The notes: generated by a model not told the origin, from the sequence alone. Shown: positions 1 to 6,762, counted from the first letter of the stretch. The stretch is 20,693 bases of DNA from JACCYQ01 sp036675565 (GCA_036675565.1 JAKFER010000275.1:1-20693); one strand, 5' to 3'. Program-made: numbers and translations.

Positions 1-100
1 GCGCTATGAACCGCAAGGGCCGCAAAGAATACTGAAACCACCTTGCGATCCTTGCGTTAACCTTGCGTACCTGGCGATACAAAATAAAAATTGAAAATGA
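1..100. repeat. 100-nt direct repeat, copy 1
   Basis: This segment is identical to 277-376 except for one base (C at 39, T at 315). It is rich in CTTGCG words (CCTTGCGATCCTTGCG, then AACCTTGCGTACC). It also has the opposite-strand words CCGCAAGG and CCGCAAAG at its left end, so the ends can pair imperfectly. It may extend left of the window. I see no coding capacity and no transposase. Confidence 0.9.
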
Positions 101-187
101 GTTCAATTTGAAAATGAAGAATACAATGAGTCAATTGGTCAATGAGATAAGCATCTGATTGAGTTGGAAACTTTACAATACATGAAA

Positions 188-222
188 CAGTCTGAGATGC
201 CTCCTTCGTCGGCATGACAAGA
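188..222. repeat. short interspersed hairpin element
   Basis: The core ATGCC (197-201) and GGCAT (211-215) are perfectly complementary across a 9-nt loop, and are flanked by CTGAG on the left and GACAAGA on the right. I recall closely similar 'GAGATGCCTCC...GGCATGACA' strings scattered between genes in many Bacteroidota genomes. That is memory, not a search result. It is probably a non-coding interspersed repeat. Confidence 0.5.
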
Positions 223-276
223 AGAAAACAATTTGGCAATTTTACAATGAGGCAATTTGGATTCGTATCGCGATGA

Positions 277-376
277 GCGCTATGAACCGCAAGGGCCGCA
301 AAGAATACTGAAACTACCTTGCGATCCTTGCGTTAACCTTGCGTACCTGGCGATACAAAATAAAAATTGAAAATGA
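277..376. repeat. 100-nt direct repeat, copy 2
   Basis: This is the second copy of the repeat at 1-100, offset by 276 nt, with 99 of 100 positions matching. Similarity stops abruptly after TTGAAAATGA at 376, where copy 1 continues GTTCAATTTG and copy 2 continues AGAAACAATT. The sharp boundary defines the unit's right end, unless the copies simply diverged there. Near-identity suggests recent duplication or gene conversion. Confidence 0.9.
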
Positions 377-502
377 AGAAACAATTCGACAATTTGGCAA
401 TTTAACATTAAAAAGTTCCAGGTCTATGGAGTTGAGGATTTTGAATTTTGACTTTTAAATTTTGAATTTTTTTATTGTAATTTTCTAAAAATACTTTTCT
501 GA

Positions 503-1330
503 TTGCAGGCTAAATTCTATACACCCCACCCGCTTTTGCAGGAATTCATCAACTGCATCATGGTGATTCATGCCGAAGTAGATCCGCATGCCCCGCCTGT
601 ACATTACAAATATCCTCCTACCCCGCAGAGTTCATTATTCTTTTATATCAACGACCAGATTAAAGTACAGAAAGATGGAGAAGAAAATTTCGAACTGCAA
701 CCCCGCAGTGTATTTGTTGGCCAGCAACTGACCAGCGTGGTGCTGGATATTAACCGGAGTCACAAAGCGGTGCGGGTTGGTTTTCATCCCGGTGGATTAC
801 ACCGGTTCCTGGGATTTTCAATGACTGAACTCATGGACGGACATTATGATGCCCTTGATGTACTGGGACCGGAAATCAGGATTGTAAATGAGCGGCTACA
901 GGAAGCCGTTAGTTTCGACGCCATCCGGGATGTGATAGAAAACTTCCTGCTGAAAAAACTTTCAGGTATAAAGCAGGCTTTGCCATTTGACCGGGCTATG
1001 CTTGAAATGCTGCGGCTGAATGGCAATGTACCTATTGAACAGATTGCTTCACTCGCCTGCCTCAGCATGCGCCAGTTTGAAAGAGTAAGTAAAGAACGGA
1101 TTGGCATTTCGCCCAAACTCTATGCCCGGCTGGTGCGTTTTTCCAAAGCTTACCGTTTGCGTGAAAACTTTCCGCAAATGAGCTGGACCCATATTGCTTA
1201 TGAATGCGGTTATTTTGACCAGATGCATATGATCCGCGATTTTAAACAATTTGCCGGTGTGGCGCCCACGATCATTGAAAAAGACCTTGAAAAAATACCG
1301 GTCAGGTTGCAGGCTTCTCTTCGTTTATAA
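503..1330 (+). CDS. AraC-family transcriptional regulator
   Basis: This 275-residue protein has a C-terminal AraC-type DNA-binding domain. Helix-turn-helix 1 is around residues 178-198 (IEQIASLACLSMRQFER). Helix-turn-helix 2 is around 226-250 and carries the family signature GYFDQMHMIRDFKQFAG followed by the terminal proline (VAPT). The N-terminal 150 residues look like the sensor/dimerisation domain of Bacteroidota AraC proteins (DUF6597-like): hydrophobic strands, then RVGFHPGGLHRFLG at 91-104. The start is TTG at 503, because TGA lies in frame at 500-502. The first in-frame ATG is at 560 and would remove the conserved opening FYTPHPLLQEFIN. It lies 33 nt upstream of the secreted metalloprotein gene on the same strand, a possible target. 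The ligand is unknown. The family is sure; the target is not. Confidence 0.9.
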   Translation: MQAKFYTPHPLLQEFINCIMVIHAEVDPHAPPVHYKYPPTPQSSLFFYINDQIKVQKDGEENFELQPRSVFVGQQLTSVVLDINRSHKAVRVGFHPGGLHRFLGFSMTELMDGHYDALDVLGPEIRIVNERLQEAVSFDAIRDVIENFLLKKLSGIKQALPFDRAMLEMLRLNGNVPIEQIASLACLSMRQFERVSKERIGISPKLYARLVRFSKAYRLRENFPQMSWTHIAYECGYFDQMHMIRDFKQFAGVAPTIIEKDLEKIPVRLQASLRL

Positions 1331-1396
1331 AATGTCGTTTTTGTACTATTTACCGGGTGTTCAATGATTGAATTTTACCTTCAAAATATGATCATC

Positions 1397-2299
1397 ATGA
1401 AAAAGTCAATGTTATTATGCTCCTTTTTGCTGATCCTGTTGTGCCCAACGGTTAATGCCCAGCGATTTCAGAAACTAACTCCTTTTAAAAGTGAATCGAT
1501 CCAGGTTTACCATAGTAAAGGCCAGGAAAACAGGGTCAAGGAAATAATTCCCCGGGTAGAAAAAGCCATAGCATTTCACCAGCAATTGGTAAATTTTAAA
1601 CCGGAAGTTACAGTGCTGATTTTAACGAAAGCTGACTGGAGCAGTTATACCAGCTTTCCTGTTTATGGCATGCCGCATTATAGTGATGATAAAACGCTGA
1701 TCGTGGCGGCTGAGGACAATGCATTCTGGCAAAGTTTTTTGCCACCGCTGGAACAATTGCCACCAGGTCTCCGCACACAGGTTGAAAAAGCTTACAGCAT
1801 GCCCGATGGACGCATCAGTATGCAGCCTTTTTTTGATCTGCTGGCCTTGCACGAACTGGGTCATGCATTTCATTTCCAGGGCGGATTGCAGATGCAACGT
1901 AAATGGATGGGTGAATTATTTTGCAATATTTTATTACACACATATGTAGCCGAAAATGAGCCGGGGCAATTACTGGCTCTCACTGTTTTTCCCAACATGG
2001 TGATCGGCAATGGCACCAGTGAATACAAGTATACAAGCCTGCATGATATTGAAGAACGTTATGAGGAAATCGGCATGCAACATGCCAAAAATTATGGCTG
2101 GTTTCAAAGCCGCTGGCATGCTGCGGCCGGAGATATTTATGATGCTGCGGGAAAAAATGTTGTACCAAAACTTTGGACCGCATTTAAGAACCAACAGGAA
2201 AAATTAAGTGATGATGCATTAACTAAGTTCCTGGAAAACGCTGTACATGAAAGTCTTGCAGATGTAATGCGGAAATGGAATGAGGGAATAATTAAATAG
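1397..2299 (+). CDS. secreted HELGH-motif putative zinc metalloprotein
   Basis: This is an exported protein of about 300 residues. I chose ATG 1397 because it opens directly onto a signal peptide (MKKSMLLCSFLLILLCPT..., likely cleavage after VNA). The frame is open upstream, with ATGs at 1364 and 1388, but these would add a poor N-terminus. The core motif is LALHELGHAFHF, giving HELGH at residues 152-156 with two zinc-binding histidines and a catalytic Glu. Seventeen residues after the second His is GELFCN, which resembles the Glu-containing third-ligand helix of gluzincins (ExxAN). I do not recognise a named family, so peptidase activity is inferred from the motif alone. The mature protein has no further membrane segment. 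It follows the AraC gene by 66 nt and is followed by a repeat-filled convergent gap. Confidence 0.75.
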   Translation: MKKSMLLCSFLLILLCPTVNAQRFQKLTPFKSESIQVYHSKGQENRVKEIIPRVEKAIAFHQQLVNFKPEVTVLILTKADWSSYTSFPVYGMPHYSDDKTLIVAAEDNAFWQSFLPPLEQLPPGLRTQVEKAYSMPDGRISMQPFFDLLALHELGHAFHFQGGLQMQRKWMGELFCNILLHTYVAENEPGQLLALTVFPNMVIGNGTSEYKYTSLHDIEERYEEIGMQHAKNYGWFQSRWHAAAGDIYDAAGKNVVPKLWTAFKNQQEKLSDDALTKFLENAVHESLADVMRKWNEGIIK

Positions 2300-2300
2300 A

Positions 2301-2466
2301 TGTTGAGTCGTTGAGTCGTTGAGGTGTTTAGGTGTTTAGGTGAAAAACTTGTATTTGACATGGTCAATTGTATTTCCATTTTAAATTGTTTCTTGAAACA
2401 AAGGATCTGATTTATAAAGACTTTTTGTTCAAAAGCTAAACGACTAAACGCCTCAACATCTAAACA
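2301..2466. repeat. imperfect inverted repeat of GTTTAG/GTTGAG words in a convergent gap
   Basis: The left arm (2301-2341) is built from TGAGTCGT, GAGGTGTTTAGG and GTGTTTAGG. The right arm (2436-2466) has the complementary words CTAAACGACTAAACG and CCTCAACATCTAAAC. About 31 positions can be paired with roughly 7 mismatches, some of them G:U in RNA, across a loop of about 95 nt. It fills the gap between the metalloprotein stop and the GlsB-like stop. It could fold in transcripts from both directions and act as a bidirectional terminator or 3' stabiliser, but neither side has a classical U-run. Confidence 0.65.
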
Positions 2467-2473
2467 ACATTCA

Positions 2474-2752
2474 TTATCTCCCTATCGCTCTTCGTATCAA
2501 CGCCATAACCAGTGTAAAGAGCGTGGAGCCAATCACGGCCCAGATAATGGGGAATGGTTTGCCTTCAATATTAACAGTGAAAAGTTCCGGTAAACCTAAT
2601 TCTCCGGAGAGCCACAGCCCGATCCAGGCACCGATAAAACCTACTACAATAGATACCAGGCATCCTCCTAAATCATAACCTGCCAATGATTGCCCGATGG
2701 CACCGCAAATAGCGGCAATTAATAACAGGACTAAAAATCCGATGAGTGTCAT
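2474..2752 (-). CDS. GlsB/YeaQ/YmgE-family small membrane protein
   Basis: This 92-residue protein is nearly all hydrophobic. It has about three membrane segments: residues 3-22 (GFLVLLLIAAICGAIGQSLA), 29-48 and 68-86, with a basic tail RRAIGR. The glycine-rich pattern IxGxIGQxLAGYDLGGxLxSIVVGFIGAWIGLWL is typical of the 'transglycosylase-associated' GlsB/YeaQ/YmgE family (usually 80-100 residues), often induced by stress and of unknown biochemical role. The insert LFTVNIEGKPFPIIW (residues about 57-71) between the second and third segments is the arrangement I associate with the Bacteroidota form. The ATG start leaves a full first membrane segment. It is convergent with the metalloprotein gene and appears monocistronic. 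Confidence 0.85.
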   Translation of the reverse strand: MTLIGFLVLLLIAAICGAIGQSLAGYDLGGCLVSIVVGFIGAWIGLWLSGELGLPELFTVNIEGKPFPIIWAVIGSTLFTLVMALIRRAIGR

Positions 2753-2861
2753 AGTTAATAATTTAGTTTAAAAATAGACTTTAATCAACAATTTAAAATG
2801 CAAAAAGAAAAATTAAAAATCCTATTATCGTGTACCCGAGCTGTTAAGAAAATTCAATGAT

Positions 2862-2899
2862 TGATTTTTGAATTTTTACTTTTAACTTTTGAATTAATT
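2862..2899 (+). repeat. T-rich ACTTTT-type leader tract before the GNAT gene
   Basis: The tract reads TTGAATTTTTACTTTTAACTT and then TTGAATTAATT, ending 3 nt before the ATG at 2903. Its last 20 nt (2880-2899) are identical to 9158-9177, which ends directly at the GH32 start codon. It may be part of a promoter or 5' leader; its function is unknown. Confidence 0.55.
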
Positions 2900-2902
2900 T
2901 GT

Positions 2903-3424
2903 ATGGTCATTAAACCTGCTACCGAGGAGCATGAGTTCTTGCAGATACACCAGTTAAATTATCAAACCTTTGTTGAAGAAATACCGCAGAATCAACACAA
3001 TGAAGAAAAGATACTGGTTGATAAATTTCACCACAAAAACAATTACATCATTGCAAAGCGGGATGAAAAATTGGTTGGTATGGTTTGCTATAATTCACAG
3101 CGACCATTTTCACTGGACGGAAAAATCAATGATCTGGATAGCCACCTTCCGCCACATAATCATCTTGCAGAAATCAGGTTATTATCTGTTATTCGGGAAG
3201 AAAGAAAATCTATTGTTGCTTTCCGGTTGTTGCAATATTTATGTGGTGAACTCATTAAAGAAGGTATTGATGCCGCAGTGATCTCCGGCACTACCCGGCA
3301 AATTGAATTGTATAACAAAATAGGATTTATTTCTTTTGGCCCGCTGGTTGGAACCGGTGATGCATTATATCAACCAATGTATATAACTTTAAATGACCTG
3401 ATGAAAAATTTCAAAAATGGTTAA
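2903..3424 (+). CDS. atypical GNAT-fold acyltransferase
   Basis: This 173-residue protein starts at ATG 2903. The frame is open from TTG 2861, but those 14 codons run through the T-rich repeat tract and are unlikely to be translated. It has a GNAT-like order. The first strand and helix are IKPATEEHEFLQIHQLNYQT. Next is a strand pair, YIIAKRDEKLVGMVCYN. AEIRLLSVIREERKSIVAFRLLQYL corresponds to motif A and the acetyl-CoA helix, and VISGTTRQIELYNKIGFISFG to motif B with the usual Y-x-x-GF. The standard R/QxxGxG/A pyrophosphate loop is replaced by an REERKSIVA-type loop without glycines. That, with the N-terminal YQTFVEEIPQN stretch, recalls FeeM-like N-acyl amino acid synthases; substrate and donor are unknown. 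The stop codon overlaps the next gene's start by 8 nt, so the two are probably translationally coupled. Confidence 0.7.
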   Translation: MVIKPATEEHEFLQIHQLNYQTFVEEIPQNQHNEEKILVDKFHHKNNYIIAKRDEKLVGMVCYNSQRPFSLDGKINDLDSHLPPHNHLAEIRLLSVIREERKSIVAFRLLQYLCGELIKEGIDAAVISGTTRQIELYNKIGFISFGPLVGTGDALYQPMYITLNDLMKNFKNG

Positions 3425-4418
3425 TTTAAGTACAGGCCCTGTTTCTATATCTCCGCAGGTGATGAAAGCACTGAAAAATGTGCCTATCTCTCACCGGTTA
3501 CCGGCATTCAAAAAGTTGTATCAAAAAACAACGGGTTTATTGAATGAAGCATTTAAGGTGCGGCAAACATTCTTACTAACAGGCAGCGGTACACTGGCTA
3601 ATGAAGTCATGCTAAATGAGATAAAAAACAAAAATCAAAAAGGTCTAATCCTTAGCAATGGAGAATTTGGCAACAGGCTGATTGAACAGGCCCGACGTCA
3701 TCAACTTTCATTCGAGACTTTTATCATTGACTGGGGAAAAAGATTTGAAACAGGAACCATTAAAAAAAGACTGGAACAAAATGATATTCACTGGATATTA
3801 TTTTGTCATTGCGAAACATCTACCGGCGTAATCAATGAACTGCAAACCATAATTGAATTAAGTAAGCAATTCGATTGTGCTTGTTTTGTAGATTGCATGA
3901 GTACGGTAGGAACCATGCCTTTGGATCTTTCCGGTGTAGCCATGGCGACTGCATCATCCGGGAAAGGTCTTGCATCCGTTCCGGGACTGGCCATTGTTTT
4001 TTCAAATATGGATTTGATTGAAAAAAAAGAAGGTCCTGTGTATATCGATCTTTCACACTATGCAAAAAATGACGGCATTCCTTTTACCATTTCTTCAAAC
4101 CTGGTGAAAGCATTATCCGTTTCCATTCAGCAAAAATTACAGCCCGCGCAATTTCAATTCATCCAATATTATGGAGAACGCATTTTTGAAACACTGAATA
4201 AAAAAGAAATTGTTCCATTCAGTAATGCCCATTCAAAAGTGTTTACGATTGTTATGCCCGGCGAAACCGGCCTTGATTTTTACCGGAACCTGAAACAAAA
4301 TAAATTATTATTAAGCAGTGAAAGTGGTTATTTAAAATCCAGGGAATGGCGACAGCTGGCTGGTTTTGGATATTACACGGAAAGTGAATTGGAATATGTG
4401 TTGAAAGTTTTGAACTAA
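3417..4418 (+). CDS. class V PLP-dependent aminotransferase
   Basis: This 333-residue protein has a fold-type I, class V aminotransferase layout. The opening STGPVSISPQVMKAL (5-19) matches the family's 'GPV' start. The cofactor-phosphate region TGSGTLANE is at 55-63. HCETSTGVINEL (131-142) is the substrate/PLP strand. The Asp that pairs with the pyridine nitrogen is in FVDCMSTVGTMPLD (D159). The Schiff-base lysine is K183 in ASSGKGLASVPG. Close relatives include alanine/serine-glyoxylate and 2-aminoethylphosphonate-pyruvate aminotransferases; the exact substrate cannot be read from the sequence. It is slightly shorter than typical members (360-400) because of a reduced C-terminal domain. ATG 3417 overlaps the GNAT stop (3422-3424) in ATGGTTAA. 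The pair probably acts in one pathway, making an amine or amino acid that the acyltransferase modifies, which is inference. Confidence 0.85.
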   Translation: MVNLSTGPVSISPQVMKALKNVPISHRLPAFKKLYQKTTGLLNEAFKVRQTFLLTGSGTLANEVMLNEIKNKNQKGLILSNGEFGNRLIEQARRHQLSFETFIIDWGKRFETGTIKKRLEQNDIHWILFCHCETSTGVINELQTIIELSKQFDCACFVDCMSTVGTMPLDLSGVAMATASSGKGLASVPGLAIVFSNMDLIEKKEGPVYIDLSHYAKNDGIPFTISSNLVKALSVSIQQKLQPAQFQFIQYYGERIFETLNKKEIVPFSNAHSKVFTIVMPGETGLDFYRNLKQNKLLLSSESGYLKSREWRQLAGFGYYTESELEYVLKVLN

Positions 4419-4420
4419 AG

Positions 4421-4464
4421 AACAATTTGGCAATGAGGCAATTTGACAATTCGACAATTTGAGA
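4421..4464. repeat. CAATTTG-word repeat tract
   Basis: Five degenerate copies of CAAT(T/G)(T/A)G(G/A) run in a row: CAATTTGG, CAATGAGG, CAATTTGA, CAATTCGA and CAATTTGA. The same words occur at about 103-150, 228-260 and 380-403, and more weakly at 10759-10780. For example, CAATGAGGCAATTTG is shared between 246-260 and this tract. The tract begins right after the aminotransferase stop codon. Confidence 0.7.
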
Positions 4465-4477
4465 ATGTTGGGACAAA

Positions 4478-4594
4478 GTTTAGACGTTGAGATGTTTAGT
4501 TCCCGTTATACATCGGGATAAATGTTTAGCTTATGTCGAATAGTCTTTCATCACGACTAAACACCTAAACGACTAAACTCCTCAACGACTAAAC
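4478..4594. repeat. inverted repeat of GTTTAG/GTTGAG words enclosing a small hairpin
   Basis: The left arm (4478-4499) and right arm (4573-4594) are inverted copies over 22 nt with 3 mismatches: GTTTAGACGTTGAG... against GTTTAGTCGTTGAG... on the other strand. More of the same words lie at 4558-4570. Inside is a small hairpin, TCCCG (4501-4505) with CGGGA (4514-4518). The stretch TTAGCTTATGTCGAATAGTC... (4526-4557) reappears in diverged form at 10796-10831. It lies between convergent gene ends, like the element at 2301-2466. Confidence 0.7.
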
Positions 4595-4604
4595 TCAAGT
4601 GAGA

Positions 4605-4647
4605 ACTTTTTACTTTTGACTTTTTACTTTTTACTTTTTACTTTTTT
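4605..4647. repeat. heptanucleotide tandem repeat (ACTTTTT) x 6
   Basis: Six consecutive 7-nt units start at 4605, 4612, 4619, 4626, 4633 and 4640. All are ACTTTTT except the second, ACTTTTG. The tract runs up to and partly into the stop codon (complement of 4646-4648) of the S12 hydrolase gene, so in that transcript it is the first 3' UTR sequence, as AAAAAGT repeats. Length variation by slippage is plausible. Confidence 0.85.
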
Positions 4648-6316
4648 AATTCCTGCTTCCTATCACAAGTTTTTCCTGGCTTACACCATCACCGGTTATC
4701 ATACGGGTAACATACATACCTGCAGCAAGTTTACCAGCCGGTAATTTCACTTCCCGGATCAACCCTTGCTCCTGCATGCCATCATAAACAGCAGCAACCA
4801 ACTTGCCATTCATATCATATATACCCAGGTTTACCTTGCCGGTAGTTTTTGTACTGAAACGTATGGTTACATCCCCCGTTGCTGGATTTGGAAAATGCTG
4901 AATTAAATTCGATAATGCCAAATTTTTATTGTGATTACCCGCTGTAATTGATCGGGTTGAAGTTGCTTCATCACAATCACCAAGCGTTGCACCTCTTTTA
5001 ATGAACCCCGCTGCAGCATGATGATCAATACAGATCATTTTGCCATTGTAACAAAGCTGAATCTTAGCATCCTTTTTATTTTCATTGCCACAGTTATAAT
5101 CGGGCAAAGCTTTATAAAGTGCTGCTGCAATTTCATAAGGACTTACTCCTGCAAAATTGCTAAGTACAACCAGCGACAATTTTTTCTCCTGATGATAAAA
5201 CAAAACAGAACGATATCCCGGTGCCGATCCATTGTGACCAATGAAATCAAATTCACCACTGATATATGGAGTATTCTTGATGCCATATCCCAGCAGGTTC
5301 CCAGCTTCGTCAGGTATAGTAGCAATAGATTGAAGTAATGATTCTAAAATGTCAGGGCTGGTTAGCTGACCGCTAAACAATGCATTGCTGAATGTTGCCA
5401 GGTCTGCCACATTGGAAATAAGTCCCCCACCTGTAAATCCTAATGAAGCAATAGCCGTAAATGGTAAAGCTTCAATATTGGTATACGCATCAGGAAAAAC
5501 AGGTTGTCCTGTAAACTGAAAAATGGGATTGAAAGGACTGATATTATCATGCGGTGAAGCCAGCAGGTCACGGTTGCCATGTGGTTCTCTTAATTCCAGG
5601 TAAATGGATTCAAGTCCCAATGGTTCAAAAAATCGCTCCCTGTATAATTCCTCCACATTTCTGCCCGTTGCAACTTCAATGATAAATCCCAAAAAAACAA
5701 AATTGTTGTGTGAATATCTTTGAACTGTACCCGGGGCACTCAGCTGCTGGGTAAAAACCATTAATTCATAAGGAGTATAGACATGTGTTGGGTCGAATGC
5801 AATGGCAATTTGTAACTGCATTTCTTCTTCCCATTCTGAGTATCCGCTTTCGTGGTTTAATAATTGACGGATGGTTACAGAACCATCAAGAGATGGATTG
5901 TACAAATTCATTAACGGCATATAATCAATGATGGCATCATCCAGGTTCAGCACACCTTCTTTAACAAGTTCCAAAACAAGTACGGCAGTAAAAATTTTTG
6001 TAGGGCTGTAAATACGGGTAAGCGTGCTGGTGGTAAATGGCACTCCACCGGGTAAAAGGTTATTAGCGGCATCTACATTCCGGGCAGCAAATCCTGTGGC
6101 GCCTTCCCAATAGGCAATGTCGTTTACTTTAATGGCTGCCGAAAACCCTCCTACAAATGGCCGTGCAGGATCATTCTGAATGCTGTCCATAACCTGCTGA
6201 AGCCTCGCTACATCCTGTGTTGAAAAACCTTGTGCAGTAACGGAGACATTCCAGGAAAGGATAATAAATGCCGACAGGCACAGCTTCCGGCTAACGAAGT
6301 GATAGTAATTTCTCAT
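4646..6316 (-). CDS. secreted S12-family serine hydrolase with T9SS sorting domain
   Basis: This 556-residue protein has a signal peptide at 1-29 (ending SVTAQ). The penicillin-binding-protein/beta-lactamase-like domain (about 35-405) belongs to the S12 group, which acts as D-peptidase or esterase. The first motif is S104-P-T-K107, with the nucleophilic Ser and general-base Lys. The third motif is H361-N-G363. The second motif, normally YxN, reads Y201-S-H203-N, so His sits where Asn is expected. Residues 418-449 (KIQLCYNGKMICIDHHAAA... ending GDC) look like a degenerate copy of the Cys/His module CHNGKxICV...AHLxHGDxLGxC that I recall from Bacteroidota surface proteins. The last 85 residues (FPNPATGDVTIRF... 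to EKLVIGSRN) form a T9SS type A sorting domain, so the product should cross the outer membrane. Substrate unknown; a beta-lactam resistance role is not implied. Confidence 0.9.
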   Translation of the reverse strand: MRNYYHFVSRKLCLSAFIILSWNVSVTAQGFSTQDVARLQQVMDSIQNDPARPFVGGFSAAIKVNDIAYWEGATGFAARNVDAANNLLPGGVPFTTSTLTRIYSPTKIFTAVLVLELVKEGVLNLDDAIIDYMPLMNLYNPSLDGSVTIRQLLNHESGYSEWEEEMQLQIAIAFDPTHVYTPYELMVFTQQLSAPGTVQRYSHNNFVFLGFIIEVATGRNVEELYRERFFEPLGLESIYLELREPHGNRDLLASPHDNISPFNPIFQFTGQPVFPDAYTNIEALPFTAIASLGFTGGGLISNVADLATFSNALFSGQLTSPDILESLLQSIATIPDEAGNLLGYGIKNTPYISGEFDFIGHNGSAPGYRSVLFYHQEKKLSLVVLSNFAGVSPYEIAAALYKALPDYNCGNENKKDAKIQLCYNGKMICIDHHAAAGFIKRGATLGDCDEATSTRSITAGNHNKNLALSNLIQHFPNPATGDVTIRFSTKTTGKVNLGIYDMNGKLVAAVYDGMQEQGLIREVKLPAGKLAAGMYVTRMITGDGVSQEKLVIGSRN

Positions 6317-6378
6317 AAAAATTTTTTAAATGAATAAATAATATTGCCTGGTTCGGACAGGATATTTTTTAATCATTG

Positions 6379-6391
6379 GGTATGTAATACC
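6379..6391. promoter_or_regulatory. 13-nt palindrome upstream of the S12 gene
   Basis: GGTAT and ATACC are perfect inverted pentamers across a GTA centre. The site lies 63-75 nt upstream of the S12 hydrolase start, where an operator would be expected. No partner regulator can be named, and a palindrome this short can occur by chance. Confidence 0.25.
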
Positions 6392-6483
6392 AGCTCAATT
6401 TCAGAAGACAAGTAGAATAATATCCGAATGAGAATCATCAAACCCAATCTACAAAACATGAAAATTTAAAAAGCTAACCATGG

Positions 6484-6762
6484 TCAGGAAATCCATTTTA
6501 CATCAAAAACACAGTCAAAATTATTTCCTGATTTACCAGGGTAAAAATTGAAATACGCTAAAGTTTTCTCCTCGCAATGAAGAACTGCAAAATCCTGTGA
6601 TGCATTGAGCTGGCCATATAGAAATAACCCTTGTATTTGATTTTCCAGGAAGTAATTATTGAAAATCCATAAAAATTTTCCGGGCAAAACGGAAAATCCA
6701 TAATCATGAACAAAATTTAAAATGTCTAAGATTGGACCTGTAAGCGGCTTAAATACAAACAA
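6484..6762 (-). pseudogene. doubtful ORF, possible gene remnant
   Basis: This 92-codon frame has no ATG. It is open from about 6801 to the stop at 6484, and TTG 6762 is only its first possible start. The translation is protein-like rather than random: hydrophobic/aromatic alternation, as in DILNFVHDYGFSVLPGKFLW, QIQGLFLYGQLNAS and LAYFNFYPGK. I do not recognise a family. It could be a decayed remnant, a small hypothetical with a non-ATG start, or chance. There is no neighbour in the same direction to support it. I call it a remnant only tentatively. Confidence 0.25.

Larger units (their letters stand above)
1..502. other. gene-free intergenic block made of dispersed repeats
   Basis: No credible gene lies in this stretch; the only open frames are short and made of low-complexity repeat words. 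It holds two copies of a 100-nt direct repeat (1-100 and 277-376). Between and after them are runs of CAATTTG/CAATGAG words (about 103-150, 228-260 and 380-403), a small hairpin at 197-215, and a T-rich ACTTTT-type tract at 439-478 just ahead of the AraC gene. Copy 1 touches the left edge, so the block may extend outside the window. Confidence 0.75.

Noticed and set aside
57..239. Minus-strand 60-codon ORF in the left repeat block
   Set aside because: It runs through the hairpin element and CAATTTG words, so its composition is that of repeats. It has no plausible domain or start context.
1..376. CRISPR array
   Set aside because: There are only two repeats of 100 nt with a 176-nt spacer, no regular short repeat-spacer pattern, and no cas genes.
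4421..4647. Insertion sequence remnant
   Set aside because: There is no transposase fragment, no target-site duplication and no defined terminal inverted repeat ends. The word-based structure fits a dispersed repeat better.
4646..6316. Beta-lactamase resistance gene
   Set aside because: The SxxK and HxG motifs place it in the S12 fold, but the YxN motif is altered and a T9SS tail is present. Such proteins are mostly peptidases or esterases, so resistance cannot be claimed.
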